Shown in pieces: positions 35,247-44,442 of a stretch of DNA of 64,000 nucleotides. The stretch is from Bacillus sp. 2205SS5-2 (GTDB lineage Bacteria; Bacillota; Bacilli; Bacillales; Bacillaceae_K). The stretch spans positions 211,762-275,761 of the forward strand of contig NZ_JAYKTS010000001.1 of the NCBI RefSeq assembly GCF_037024155.1, in the 5' to 3' direction. Position 1 is the stretch's first letter. Every line of letters starts with the position of its first letter. A program made the position numbers and the translations under genes. Below the pieces are notes generated by a model. It had not been told where the DNA came from. It ran no database searches and saw only the letters and a list, made by a program, of their open reading frames with translations.

Positions 35247-35294
35247 ACAAAAAAGCCACTTCCTATCATGCATAGCGCATAAAGGAAGTGGCTT
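35247..35294 (-). terminator. Riboswitch-controlled intrinsic terminator
   Basis: AAGCCACTTCC (35253-35263) pairs with GGAAGTGGCTT (35284-35294) and is followed by a T-run on the minus strand, 40 bases after the TPP aptamer. It is the probable expression platform: TPP-bound aptamer permits this hairpin. Confidence 0.85.
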
Positions 35295-35333
35295 AAGTTT
35301 TGTACATAAAAGAAGAATCTATGTAACACTCAA

Positions 35334-35427
35334 CCATCACTTCCCTACGCCGGTCTCAACCAGATCAGGTTCAAAGGGTCTTAAAGTCATACTTTAATCT
35401 CAGCCTTTAGAGAAGGCACCCCTAGTG
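35334..35427 (-). promoter_or_regulatory. TPP riboswitch (THI element)
   Basis: The minus strand carries the conserved blocks in order: AGGGGTGCC, GGCTGAGA, GACCCTTTGAACCTGATC, GGTTGAGACC and GCGTAGGGAAGTG. These build the P1-P5 TPP aptamer. With the terminator at 35247-35294 it should shut off the tenA-to-thiF operon when thiamine pyrophosphate is abundant. Confidence 0.97.
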
Positions 35428-35504
35428 GATCGTCATATTAAATTAGTTTTCGAAGTTATCGTATCATGCTATTTGGATTTGTCAATATTATTTTATTTTA
35501 CTAT

Positions 35505-35665
35505 GGCTCTTTTCATATACATTGTGGCTATTTCATCTGATTTTTGACTAAATCCTCCATTTCATTGTTGATTTCTATCAAAAACAGACGAAATGATGCC
35601 CGAAACAAAGCTATATCACAGATAATTAACTGATACAAAAAAACACAATCTTTGCGAAAACAGCC
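35505..35665 (-). repeat. Foldback repeat copy with exact target duplication
   Basis: 161 bp, GGCTCTTTTCATATAC to GCGAAAACAGCC. TTTACTAT is repeated exactly on both sides (35497-35504, 35666-35673). It lies upstream of the thiamine riboswitch. Confidence 0.9.
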
Positions 35666-35894
35666 TTTACTATTGAAGAAATTTGATATATTTTGAATTG
35701 CCCTATTTCCATAAATAATTGTGAGATAAGGCGGACGAATAAGTATAATTAATCCTCTATATAAGCTTTTAATAAAATCGAATGAATCTACAGATGTAAT
35801 TATATTAAAATAGTAAAATCTGAGAATCTTAACGAATTAGGATGATGAATATAAATAGACTAAATTTCTCTACTATATTTGGTATTTTTTTAAT

Positions 35895-36044
35895 GGCTCT
35901 TTTCGTATACATTGTGGCTATTTCATCATATTTTTGATTAAATCTTTCATTTCACTGTTGAATTCTATCAAAAAATAGACGAATCTAAGCTAAATCATAG
36001 ATAATAGACTGATACGAAAAGCAAAAAACTTTGCGAAAACAGCC
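35895..36044 (-). repeat. Foldback repeat copy
   Basis: 150 bp, GGCTCTTTTCGTATACATTG to GCGAAAACAGCC. Flanking octamers TTTTTAAT/TTTATAAT differ at one base. A short internal deletion relative to other copies. Confidence 0.85.
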
Positions 36045-36661
36045 TTTATAATAGAGAAATCCAGCTAGAACTCTTCTAATGAGAGCCTTCCTTTATGGTA
36101 TGAAGGAGAATTCTCTTTTCCAAAGTCAAAAAATAAAACCGTTCTTATATACTTTCAATGTATCTCCCCATTCAAAAAGTTAATCTATCTATTAGAAATA
36201 GATCAATTCGTTTCTTCCAGACTAAAAAACGACTATATGCTACTAATATCTCACTTTTTAGTATTTATTTTGAGTTATGTTTTCCTTTTATCCTACCTTC
36301 TATGCTCACCCTCCATGAAGCTACAACCGATTTCATTAACATAGAAACCTTAAAATAAAAAGACAACATTAACTATCTTGATATAATTAATTACAGAATT
36401 CATCTTCTGTAATTATCTTTCTTATACTTCGTCTTCTTACTGAAAGGTTTTTTTCCAAACTAAATATACTCCAGAAAAAAGGTCATTTCCAAGACATCTT
36501 ATCGCCAACAATTAAACAAAATCAGTAGTACAATGAAGAATTCTGTCGCTCAATAAAATCAATGGAAACAATGGATACGAAAAGAACCTATCAATTAATA
36601 GACTTAAATTCGAAAAATTGTAATAAGTATGAGTAGAAGATACAGTGAGAGGAGCAGTAAG
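36045..36661. other. Region upstream of the CotA-like gene
   Basis: 617 AT-rich bases with no coding frame supported by a ribosome site. The final 60 bases should hold the promoter of the laccase gene, but I could not fit a convincing sporulation sigma consensus. Confidence 0.5.
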
Positions 36662-38194
36662 ATGCTTAAAAAATTTGTAGATCCACTGCCAGTCATGGAT
36701 ACCATCCACCCGCTCTTATTTATTCACGGGGAGCCATACTATGAGGTGACTATGAAACCATGCCAACAAAAGCTTCATCGCGATTTACCCTCTACAACTC
36801 TATGGGGCTATAACGGACTTTTCCCGGGGCCGACATTTAAAGTTTGGCGTAACCAGAAAATTCGCGTTTTATGGAAGAACGAACTACCACAAAAGCATTT
36901 TCTACCTATTGATACCACTGTACACGGAGCTGAGAAAAATCATCCGGAGGTTAGAACCGTCGTTCATCTTCATGGAAGTGTAACCCCTGACACAAGTGAT
37001 GGCTATCCGGAAGCTTGGTTTACACGTGGATTTAAAGAAGTTGGACCTTTCTTTTCTACGAAAACTTATCATTATCCAAATCAACAACCGGCTACGACTC
37101 TTTGGTATCACGATCATGCCATGGGGATTACCCGCTTAAATATTTATGCAGGATTAGCTGGCCTTTATATCATCCAAGACAAGGAAGAACAATCACTACG
37201 CTTACCCAATGGTCCTTTTGAGATACCTTTGCTCCTCCAAGATCGCACTCTAAATTCAGATGGTTCCCTCTTTTATCCTGCTGAGCCAGATCCACCAGTC
37301 ATTGGAGTAAATCCTTCTGTAATCCCTGATTTTTTCGGTGAAATGATTTTAGTTAACGGGAAAATTTGGCCTTATCTAGAAGTAGAGCCTAGACAGTATA
37401 GATTCCGATTATTAAATGGATCAAACGCAAGGTTTTATCGACTTTCCCTTGAAAATAGATTACCTTTTTTTCAAATTGGGACCGATCAAGGATTTCTTGC
37501 TCGTCCTGTTGAAATCTTTGAATTATTACTCGCTCCTGCTGAACGAGCTGATGTGATTATTGATTTTTCATCTTCAGTTGGAGAAACTTTTATCTTGAAA
37601 AATGATGCCGCTTCCCCTTTTCCACAAGGTGACTTACCTGACCCTGAATCAGATGGGGTCGTGATGAAAATTTCCGTTACTAAAACGATTTCTAGTCCAG
37701 TCGATAGCAAATTGCCTTGTACATTAGTTCCCTTCCCAAAGTTTGAAGAAAAATCATATTACAAGAGAAGACCCTTGCTGCTTAATATGAGACCCGATCA
37801 ATACAATCGTTCCATTCATTTATTAAATAGTCGTTTATGGATGGATCCGATAACCGAAACCCCTCGCCTTTGGAGTATTGAGATATGGAGCTTTATTAAT
37901 GTGTCAAAAGCAACTCATCCAATTCATCTACATCTTGTTCGCTTCCAAATTCTTGACCGACAGCCTTTTGATCAAGATATTTATCAAGAAGAGGAAAAAA
38001 TCGTCCCATGCGGACAACGCATTTCTCCCGATCTCAACGAACAAGGATGGAAAGATACCGTTCGTGCAAACCCTGGAGAAATAACCCGGATTATTGTTCC
38101 GTTTGGTCCTTACACGGGGTTATTCGTTTGGCATTGTCATATTTTAGAACATGAAGATTATGAAATGATGCGCCCGTATGTAGTAATTCAATGA
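36662..38194 (+). CDS. Multicopper oxidase, CotA-like spore-coat laccase
   Basis: A 510-residue three-cupredoxin-domain oxidase. All four copper-binding motifs are present: VVHLHGS, WYHDHAMG, HPIHLHLVRF and FVWHCHILEHEDYEMM, the last with the axial methionine. There is no signal peptide, as for B. subtilis CotA, which is placed in the outer spore coat where it makes pigment and protects from UV and peroxide. The start is placed at ATG 36662 after GAGAGGAGC. It is monocistronic and rightward, between repeat copies. Related bacterial bilirubin oxidases have the same design, so coat localisation is an inference. Confidence 0.9.
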   Translation: MLKKFVDPLPVMDTIHPLLFIHGEPYYEVTMKPCQQKLHRDLPSTTLWGYNGLFPGPTFKVWRNQKIRVLWKNELPQKHFLPIDTTVHGAEKNHPEVRTVVHLHGSVTPDTSDGYPEAWFTRGFKEVGPFFSTKTYHYPNQQPATTLWYHDHAMGITRLNIYAGLAGLYIIQDKEEQSLRLPNGPFEIPLLLQDRTLNSDGSLFYPAEPDPPVIGVNPSVIPDFFGEMILVNGKIWPYLEVEPRQYRFRLLNGSNARFYRLSLENRLPFFQIGTDQGFLARPVEIFELLLAPAERADVIIDFSSSVGETFILKNDAASPFPQGDLPDPESDGVVMKISVTKTISSPVDSKLPCTLVPFPKFEEKSYYKRRPLLLNMRPDQYNRSIHLLNSRLWMDPITETPRLWSIEIWSFINVSKATHPIHLHLVRFQILDRQPFDQDIYQEEEKIVPCGQRISPDLNEQGWKDTVRANPGEITRIIVPFGPYTGLFVWHCHILEHEDYEMMRPYVVIQ

Positions 38195-38229
38195 TGCTTC
38201 GAATAATTCACTTAGTTAACTTTTATTTT

Positions 38230-38390
38230 GTCCCTTATCGTATACTTTGTTGCTATTTCATCTAAATTTAGATTTAATCCATCATTTTGTTTTTTTTTTG
38301 CAATAAAAATGATGAAATGATGCTCCGATGCAAAGCTATATCACAGTTTATAGACTGATACGAAAAGCCACAAACTTTGCGAAACCAGCC
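38230..38390 (-). repeat. Foldback repeat copy (degraded left end)
   Basis: About 161 bp. One end is GCGAAACCAGCC; the other, GTCCCTTATCGTATAC, is degraded. The internal motif GATGAAATGATGCTCCGATG is recognisable. No clear target duplication. Confidence 0.7.
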
Positions 38391-38396
38391 TACTTG

Positions 38397-38427
38397 AAAA
38401 AAGCAGGAACCAAGTTTGGCTCCTGCT
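38397..38427 (-). terminator. Terminator after the DinB-family gene
   Basis: AGCAGGAACCA (38402-38412) and TGGCTCCTGCT (38417-38427) pair with one wobble; a T-run follows on the minus strand. It lies seven bases from the stop. Confidence 0.85.
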
Positions 38428-38433
38428 CATTCC

Positions 38434-38904
38434 TTATGCTTTAACAGCATTCTTTAGGCTCTTGATACAGCCGATATGCTCACTTTCATGAAATAAAGCA
38501 AAAAGGAGAACCTCTCCAATCGTTTCAAGCTTCAAAGGACCTGCTTCAAACGTTTGTGAAAGTTTTTCGTCCATTCGATTACTAAATGTTTCTTTTACAC
38601 GGCTTTGCTGTTCTTTTAATAGCGTAAACAACTCTTCAATTGCGGGAGGTTCTGAACTCCAAGAGGATGGTTTAGTTCCACGAGAAAACAATTCGCTATA
38701 ATCTGCGGGAAGATTCATTTTCTCATTTGCAAAATAAAACAAGATTTCTTCAACTGTTACATAAACATGACCTAATTGCCAGCGAAGGGAATTTGGAAAG
38801 CCCTTAGGAATAATGTCAGCAATTTCCTCTGTCACTTCATTTCCAACGTTTAGGATAATCATACGAGCAAACTCAAATTGATTCATTAGCAAATTTTCAT
38901 TCAT
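38434..38904 (-). CDS. DinB/YfiT-family protein
   Basis: A 156-residue four-helix-bundle protein of the DinB superfamily. The expected metal-binding histidines are visible: one in RWQLGHVYVTVEE and a pair in FHESEHIGCIKSL. Members include thiol transferases and many of unknown function. The start is ATG 38904, nine bases after AAGGA; a TTG three codons upstream is possible. It follows the AHSA1 gene by about 30 bases and is probably co-transcribed with it and arsR. Confidence 0.8.
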   Translation of the reverse strand: MNENLLMNQFEFARMIILNVGNEVTEEIADIIPKGFPNSLRWQLGHVYVTVEEILFYFANEKMNLPADYSELFSRGTKPSSWSSEPPAIEELFTLLKEQQSRVKETFSNRMDEKLSQTFEAGPLKLETIGEVLLFALFHESEHIGCIKSLKNAVKA

Positions 38905-38933
38905 CCTCAACATTCCTTCTATTTTTAATTTGT

Positions 38934-39389
38934 CTATTTGGTAAAATAGGAGTTCAAGTCACCTTCTAATGAGCTTGTCCATCCAAAATTATGATTGTTG
39001 GCAGCTTCTTCACTTGGTAGCTTTGTATGAGCTAACAACAGTTCTGTTGATTGCCCTTGTTCAAGAAAGTCGATGGTTACAAGTGTCGTTGGGAATTCCT
39101 GTCCATCATTCTCCCACTTCCAAGTAAAAACAAGTTTTTGATTTGGAACAATTTCTTTATACTCCCCTGTTAAAATATGAGTTTCCCCATCAGGTGAATG
39201 CATTTTATACTTATATGACCCACCAACGACAACATTCATTTCATCAATTGTAGTCGTAAATCCCTCTGGTCCCCACCATTTAGATAGCTCTTCTGGCATT
39301 GTCCAAGCCTGAAAAACTCTTTCTTGTTTTACTGGGTAAATTTTATTTAGTTGAAGCGTAAATTCTGTTGGATTATTCATCGTGATCAT
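38934..39389 (-). CDS. SRPBCC/AHSA1-family START-domain protein
   Basis: A 151-residue protein of the Aha1-C/START fold: YPVKQERVFQAWTMPEELSKWWGPEGF, then GGSYKYKMHSPDG, LTGEYKEIVPNQKLVFTW and a C-terminal GWTSSLEGDLNSY. The family binds hydrophobic ligands, usually unknown. Its start overlaps the arsR stop by 17 bases, so the two are translated together. Such arsR-AHSA1 pairs are common, with the ArsR protein presumed to control the operon. DinB follows. Confidence 0.88.
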   Translation of the reverse strand: MITMNNPTEFTLQLNKIYPVKQERVFQAWTMPEELSKWWGPEGFTTTIDEMNVVVGGSYKYKMHSPDGETHILTGEYKEIVPNQKLVFTWKWENDGQEFPTTLVTIDFLEQGQSTELLLAHTKLPSEEAANNHNFGWTSSLEGDLNSYFTK

Positions 39390-39738
39390 TCTTTATTCCT
39401 CCCTTTTCTTCTTCAGACTGTAATAAGTGCTTTTCTAGGCTTGTTAATTGACTTTCCCAGAAAGTACGTAAAAATGAAAGCCATTCCGAAGCGTCATCGA
39501 TTGATTCAGGTTTTAGGCAGTAATATTTATATCTTCCCATTTTTCGATAGGACACCAATTCTGCTTTCTCTAATACACGCAAATGCTTTGAAATACCCGG
39601 TAATGAGATATCAAAGGGCTCTGCTAGCGCCTTAACCGTTTTCTCTCCTTTCGCTAATTCTTGAATAATGGATCTTCTAATAGGATCCGATAACACCGAA
39701 AAGACTTGGTCGAGATTTTCATTATTATAATTAACCAT
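39373..39738 (-). CDS. ArsR-family transcriptional repressor, apparently leaderless
   Basis: A 121-residue winged-helix protein: FSVLSDPIRRSIIQEL (helix 1-2), GEKTVKALAEPFDISLPGISKHLRVLEKAELV (HTH), then a wing with RKMGRYKYYCLK. No metal-binding ELCVC motif is present, so it is of the SdpR/YczG type not a metal sensor. The ATG at 39738 has no Shine-Dalgarno; a strong promoter places +1 at or next to it. The start codon lies in a perfect palindrome (39726-39751), the likely autoregulatory operator. Confidence 0.88.
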   Translation of the reverse strand: MVNYNNENLDQVFSVLSDPIRRSIIQELAKGEKTVKALAEPFDISLPGISKHLRVLEKAELVSYRKMGRYKYYCLKPESIDDASEWLSFLRTFWESQLTSLEKHLLQSEEEKGGIKNDHDE

Positions 39739-39751
39739 GTGGTTAATTATA
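39726..39751. promoter_or_regulatory. Palindromic ArsR-type operator over the start codon
   Basis: Perfect 11-bp arms TATAATTAACC and GGTTAATTATA flank the spacer ATGT. It covers both the -10 box and the arsR start codon, an ideal place for autorepression. Confidence 0.75.
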
Positions 39752-39774
39752 GTTCACTAGACTCAAAAATGCAA
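39746..39774 (-). promoter_or_regulatory. Sigma-A promoter of the arsR operon
   Basis: Minus strand: TTGCAT (39774-39769), 17-base spacer, perfect TATAAT (39751-39746). Start of transcription expected about seven bases on, at the ATG itself. Confidence 0.75.
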
Positions 39775-40040
39775 ACCCATTTCGTTACTCATGTTTGCAC
39801 AGAGACGGATGCAAAAATAGATTACGTTTAGATCCCGTATGACTAAAGCATTTATATACTTCCCTCTATATCACGAGTTTTAGCAAAGCAAATCATTCTA
39901 TTTTTTTGAATTTAACTGTTTTGTAAGATAGGATTGGCGAGTTTTTTTCCGCTGGGATATAGCCCTATCCCACGCATTAAGATGGAATCTTCTGCCAGAA
40001 AATAAAAAAAACTATGTTTGCGTGTATTTAATCCTTACAA

Positions 40041-40075
40041 AAACCCAAGTATCCTTCTTCAAGATACTTGGGTTT
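40041..40075 (-). terminator. Terminator after the chemoreceptor gene
   Basis: AAACCCAAGTATC (40041-40053) and GATACTTGGGTTT (40063-40075), perfect arms with a 9-base loop, 50 bases downstream of the stop. Confidence 0.85.
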
Positions 40076-40124
40076 AATCGTCCTATTTACCAAATCATAA
40101 TACTTAGATAAAGTTGATGTCGAT

Positions 40125-41870
40125 TTAGTTATATTTTTCATTTAATCCTTTCAGCTCTGATGACAGTCTAACAAGCTCATTGACTAACTGATTCATTTCT
40201 TCAGTAGAACTACTCATCTGCTGTGTCGCGGCTGAAACCTGTTCAATTCCTACTGCACTTTCTTCAGATATCGATGCCATATCACCGATTGATTTTTCTA
40301 TTATCGATTGTCTATTCGCGACCTTCTCCAAATGATTGCTCATAGATTCAACTATTTTATTCATTTCGGATACGGTATCCGAGATATCTTTAAACGCAAC
40401 CCCTGTTTCATTTAAGTTTTCTCTGCCAGTCTCTACAACATTTAAGCCCTCATTTAGAATATGCACCATTTCATTTGAATTATTTTTTACATTATTGACG
40501 ATAGAATGAATACTTTTTACAGAACTAGATACACTTTCTGCTAATTTCCTGACTTCATCAGCTACCACGGCAAATCCTTTTCCCTGTTCTCCAGCTCTTG
40601 CAGCCTCTATTGCTGCATTTAACGCCAATAAATTAGTCTGATCTGCGATTTGACTAATTAAAGTAATGAGAGAGGTTACTTCATTTGTTTGAGATTCTAA
40701 CGTTTGCACTTTTTGTACGGATTGATTCACAATCTGATAAATGCTCTCCATTTTATTAATTGAATCATTCATTAAGCCTGTTCCAACCATTACATTTCTC
40801 TCAACATTAGATGAAGATTGATAAATCAGTTTTCCCTGTTCTTTTGACTGATTGATTAAAGTAGTGAATTCTTGGATGTTCTCAGCTAAGTTCGTAGATA
40901 AGGATGCTTGGGATTCTGAGCCAGTAGCCATTTCATCCATAGTAATAGCTATTTGTGAGGACCCCAGATACAATTCATTTGAAGCTCTTCCTAATACTTC
41001 ACTTTGCTTTTCCACATTACCAGAAACACTACGAATACCTTGTATCATCTCGTCAAGAGACTCCGTCATTTTATTCATCGATTGATATAAGCCATAGATT
41101 TCATCTTTGTTTTTATTATTCACATCTTTTAATAAATGTTTAGCCTGATGAATTTTCCCCTCCGTGATAGAAGTTGCGACGTTATTTAATTGTGAAAGAG
41201 GCTTAAGTCGATTTCCTAAATAATAATAAATGAGTATTAACATTAACAATAATACTAATACAAAAATACCTAAATAAATCGGAATAGAAGAAAAAATGAC
41301 ATTTCTACTTAATGTTCCCACTTTTTCTGCGTCCATATCGACACCTACTATCCCAATAACTCGACCATTATCTTCAATCGGAACAAAGGTGGATATATAA
41401 TCACCATACTCTGGATCATGTACAATATCCGTACTATTTACTCCTCCAGTGAGGACATCTGCAACATCTTTAAACGTTGTAGCGGTCGTCGGTTCTCCTA
41501 CTGGAACGGCTTCATCATTTGAAGGCATCCCATCTATCATAATTACAACTTCTTGATCCTGGGTCTGAAGTGTATAAACATACATCGCCCCAATCTTTTC
41601 ACGATAATCATTCAATTGCTCACGTAGTTCAGTATAGGATTCATTTTTCGTAGGATCATCTAAGAAACGACTATATGTATTTAAATCTATTGCTCCTGCA
41701 ATCCTCTCTGCACTTTGAATATTACTCTCACTTATCGTTTTATAAATTGAATTATTAGTGGTAAAATACATTAGAATACCACTGATAGTAAATAAAAATC
41801 CAATTAAAACGATTAGTAATGTAGTTAAGGATTTCCTTAATGATTTTCTACCTTGAATCTTAGTTTTCAC
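40125..41870 (-). CDS. Methyl-accepting chemotaxis protein
   Basis: A 581-residue transmembrane receptor: a first helix ([19 protein letters not shown]), an extracytoplasmic Cache-like sensor (about 40-185, with YVYTLQTQD and [12 protein letters not shown]), a second helix near 195-220, HAMP (about 220-275), then the coiled-coil signalling domain with the conserved hairpin tip [20 protein letters not shown] and [14 protein letters not shown]. It should signal to CheA/CheW. The ligand is unknown. Monocistronic, with its own terminator. A remnant of another chemoreceptor lies at 8774. Confidence 0.93.
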   Translation of the reverse strand: MKTKIQGRKSLRKSLTTLLIVLIGFLFTISGILMYFTTNNSIYKTISESNIQSAERIAGAIDLNTYSRFLDDPTKNESYTELREQLNDYREKIGAMYVYTLQTQDQEVVIMIDGMPSNDEAVPVGEPTTATTFKDVADVLTGGVNSTDIVHDPEYGDYISTFVPIEDNGRVIGIVGVDMDAEKVGTLSRNVIFSSIPIYLGIFVLVLLLMLILIYYYLGNRLKPLSQLNNVATSITEGKIHQAKHLLKDVNNKNKDEIYGLYQSMNKMTESLDEMIQGIRSVSGNVEKQSEVLGRASNELYLGSSQIAITMDEMATGSESQASLSTNLAENIQEFTTLINQSKEQGKLIYQSSSNVERNVMVGTGLMNDSINKMESIYQIVNQSVQKVQTLESQTNEVTSLITLISQIADQTNLLALNAAIEAARAGEQGKGFAVVADEVRKLAESVSSSVKSIHSIVNNVKNNSNEMVHILNEGLNVVETGRENLNETGVAFKDISDTVSEMNKIVESMSNHLEKVANRQSIIEKSIGDMASISEESAVGIEQVSAATQQMSSSTEEMNQLVNELVRLSSELKGLNEKYN

Positions 41871-42572
41871 TATACTCTCTCCCCAAATTTAGTAAAAAAA
41901 CATTTTAAACTAAGGATCTTTTCTAATAGTTTTTCCTCTTGAAACAAAAAATGATGGCGACAACTCTTTTCGCTAACGATTACATCTGAAATGATACGAA
42001 AAACAATATTCCTTGTGAAAACAACCCTATCAAACCATTTTAAAATGTTAAGAATCGTCCTAAATCATAAAGGATAATTTAGGATCCTAACCACAAAAAC
42101 AATCGGAATTTATTATATCACTATATTTCTTCCGTTTTGTGAACTTTAAATAGAATCATACGATAAGAAAAACGTCTTTTTTTAGATGATTCAACCACCA
42201 TGATTAAAGATCCAAAGTTTATATCGGCTAAAACTCCTAAATGTTAAATGTTCTGACCACCTCACCTCCTACTAATTACATCTAATCAACTGTTAGAATT
42301 GTTATTTCTTTCACTTTCTTGGAAAAACCTCTCTATCCATACCTATATGAATAGTAATTTTTGGTTCTTTAGTGATTTTTCCACCTCACATATGGTACAA
42401 GATTCTACTTTGCTATTGCTCAATTCATATTCACTGGTCTATTTAATTTACTATTCACTAGAATCTTCTGTTTTGGCAGTTATTCGCACGAAAAAACTAG
42501 AGAAGAAGCTCTTAAACCTATCATTCGAACGATATATACGCTGAAAAAACCCCTATCCTTTACGTGAAAATC
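41871..42572. other. Intergenic stretch, no supported gene
   Basis: About 700 bases. Near 41985-42030 the text GATACGAAAAACAATATTCC followed by GTGAAAACAACC resembles one arm of the foldback repeat, heavily decayed. The open frame at 42299-42544 has no ribosome site. Confidence 0.45.
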
Positions 42573-42699
42573 AAGTCTATAAACGATAATATAGTTTTGT
42601 TTTGGGGCAATTCCACATTTGTTTTTGATGTGAATCACCAGCAAAATGAAGGTTCCTTCTAAAATTTGACTACATAACAATAATGTATACGAAAAGTCC
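42573..42699 (+). repeat. Degraded foldback repeat copy
   Basis: Retains the internal AGTCTATAAACGATAATATAG block and the right end AATGTATACGAAAAGTCC. The left terminal arm is lost. Confidence 0.6.
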
Positions 42700-42713
42700 A
42701 TTAAATATAAAAC

Positions 42714-42741
42714 GTCCTCATCTACAATAGGCAGTGAGGAC
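42714..42741 (-). terminator. Terminator after the SRPBCC gene
   Basis: GTCCTCA and TGAGGAC arms around a 14-base loop, followed on the minus strand by a T-rich stretch. Twelve bases from the stop. Confidence 0.65.
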
Positions 42742-42752
42742 AAAAATTTCAA

Positions 42753-43217
42753 TTATTGTTTTATTTTTTCTTTCAAGGACTCTTCTTCAACGAGATCCAT
42801 AAAATCGATCACAACTTTTTTATTATTTTTCTCGCCGCCAAGTTTTAACAACACTTTCCCTAAAAAATTCAAACCTTCGTTTTGACCTTTGTAAATAAAT
42901 TTTGTATTCTCATCATCAATTTTTAATAAGGTAAAATCTGCTTCGATTTCAAACGCCTTTGCTAGAGTAAAACCGATTTTATTATACTTTTTCTCTGGAG
43001 TATTTTCGTAAGCTAAATCTTCAACAATATACGTTTCAATTCTCTTTCCTTCTTTATATTTTTGCTGGTATTTGGTGCCGACTACCCCTTCTTTTTTCTC
43101 TATCACCTTATTTTCAATTACATTAGGCATGATGCGTTGAATGTTTTCAATTTCAAACAAATGCCAGATAACTTCGATGTTTACCGGTATTATTCGCTCT
43201 TCGTGCCATTTAATCAT
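42753..43217 (-). CDS. SRPBCC/START-domain protein (MerR-controlled)
   Basis: A 154-residue protein of the polyketide-cyclase/START type: IPVNIEVIWHLFEIENIQRIMPNV at the N-terminus and GVVGTKYQQKYKEG, a common strand motif, with a C-terminal long helix. Ligand unknown. Its ATG overlaps the merR stop by eight bases, so the pair is one operon. This resembles the arsR-AHSA1 arrangement at 39 kb but with a different regulator. Confidence 0.8.
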   Translation of the reverse strand: MIKWHEERIIPVNIEVIWHLFEIENIQRIMPNVIENKVIEKKEGVVGTKYQQKYKEGKRIETYIVEDLAYENTPEKKYNKIGFTLAKAFEIEADFTLLKIDDENTKFIYKGQNEGLNFLGKVLLKLGGEKNNKKVVIDFMDLVEEESLKEKIKQ

Positions 43218-43560
43218 TATTTTTCTCTCCTATTCCCATCTCAAAGAAATCATCCATTTCTTCGATAATCGTTTGTATTCGAATAATTTCAGACTCCAAA
43301 CTCTTTTTCTTTTCCTGAATCAGCTGTTCCAGATTATTAAAGGATTCGTCACTAACAACCGTTAACATTTCTTGAATTGAAAAATTAAACCTTCGCAAGT
43401 ATATCAATAATCTAGCTACTAAATAAGAGCCGTTATCGTAATATCGATATTTATTTTGCGGGTCAGTATAGACTGGCTCTAGCAACTTAATGTCAGCATA
43501 ATACCTCAACGTTTCTTTACTTAGTCCGGTCATATTCGAAAATTCACTTACCTTATACAT
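43210..43560 (-). CDS. MerR-family transcriptional regulator
   Basis: A 116-residue regulator with the MerR N-terminal winged helix: MYKVSEFSNMTGLSKETLRYYADIKLL, then YRYYDNGSYLVARLLIYLRRFNFSIQEM, and a C-terminal coiled coil. The effector domain is short, as in MerR/SoxR-like sensors, but no cysteine-based metal site is seen. The start is ATG 43560, six bases after GAGGTG. The promoter upstream has the extended spacer and dyad typical of MerR targets, so it probably controls itself and the SRPBCC gene. Confidence 0.9.
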   Translation of the reverse strand: MYKVSEFSNMTGLSKETLRYYADIKLLEPVYTDPQNKYRYYDNGSYLVARLLIYLRRFNFSIQEMLTVVSDESFNNLEQLIQEKKKSLESEIIRIQTIIEEMDDFFEMGIGEKNND

Positions 43561-43580
43561 GACTGCCACCTCTTATTAAA

Positions 43581-43612
43581 ATCATAAACCATGTTGTGCA
43601 CCACAAGGTCAA
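43581..43612 (-). promoter_or_regulatory. MerR-type promoter with operator dyad in the spacer
   Basis: TTGACC (-35) and TATGAT (-10) are separated by 20 bases. A 20-bp dyad (43589-43608), with CC.TGT.GTGCAC.ACA.GG symmetry, fills the spacer. MerR activators untwist such long spacers. Confidence 0.75.
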
Positions 43613-43806
43613 TAACTTTCACTAGATTCTTTCAAAAATCGATTTTCTATGAATAACTTTTACTTATTTTCTCTGCTCAATGACCTTTAGCTTGTGTCAG
43701 AGGTCATCTAATCATCTCTACTATAATCCAAGTTCAAATTACTATCAAAAGTTTTTCATTCCAGTATGGCTTTACTTGTCAGTAAACATATTCCATTGAA
43801 TAATAA

Positions 43807-43837
43807 AAAAACAAGTATTTTTACTATACTTGTTTTT
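43807..43837. terminator. Terminator after the ba3 operon
   Basis: AAAAACAAGTAT (43807-43818) and ATACTTGTTTTT (43826-43837), perfect arms with a 7-base loop, functional on either strand. Confidence 0.8.
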
Positions 43838-43884
43838 CTATTTTTATATGGGTTTTCATCCATTAATTGATTCGTTTAGGAACA

Positions 43885-44442
43885 TTATTCATATTGAGAA
43901 GAGTCGATTAAAAAGACATAACCGAGATAAACAATCATCGGAATCGCCATTGTTAAAAATCCCCACCCTAATATGATTTGATCAATCACTAAATAGTTGT
44001 TACATAACTGTACGGGAGACTTAATATAAAGAAAGCCCATTCCAATAAAAAACAGTGTAAAACTTGCTATCGTCACATTTCTTTGGAGTGAACTTAGTTT
44101 CATCCAACTATCACGCAACGGTACACCCGCTAAAAAGGGTAAGCTGATGAACTTAAAGAATTCAACACTTTGAACGACCAACGCTTCATCCATTGTTCTT
44201 GGTATCATCCAATAAAGCATGATAATACAAAATAGTAATAGTCCCGGAATACCATTTTCATTCCACTTTTCAAAGAAGCGGGGAAATTTCTTTTGAAAAA
44301 AACAACCCATCAGAAACCCTGAGATAATGAGCATTGGCATCTGCATATGCATGTGGATAATCATTATCGATTCCATTAAAAAAGTGACTGGAGGAAGGAT
44401 TAATCCAATGAATAGTAACAACCCAAATAATGACTGATTCAT
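43885..44442 (-). CDS. Six-TM membrane protein linked to the ba3 oxidase (CtaG/DUF1404-like?)
   Basis: A 185-residue hydrophobic protein with about six helices. A His/Met-rich stretch, HMHMQMPM (residues 30-37), opens the second helix. Such residues suggest copper binding, as in CtaG-type assembly factors. It overlaps the SCO gene by four bases and is last in the ba3 operon, so an oxidase-assembly role is likely. I cannot firmly assign the family; DUF1404/CtaG is a guess from overall pattern. Confidence 0.6.
   Translation of the reverse strand: MNQSLFGLLLFIGLILPPVTFLMESIMIIHMHMQMPMLIISGFLMGCFFQKKFPRFFEKWNENGIPGLLLFCIIMLYWMIPRTMDEALVVQSVEFFKFISLPFLAGVPLRDSWMKLSSLQRNVTIASFTLFFIGMGFLYIKSPVQLCNNYLVIDQIILGWGFLTMAIPMIVYLGYVFLIDSSQYE

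Noticed and set aside
36600..36661. SigE/SigK promoter for the CotA-like gene
   Set aside because: GATACAGT resembles a SigE -10, but its position would put the transcript start in the ribosome site; no better match found.
42299..42752. Two overlapping open frames on opposite strands
   Set aside because: Neither has a ribosome site; the minus frame runs through a degraded repeat copy, and no family is recognisable.
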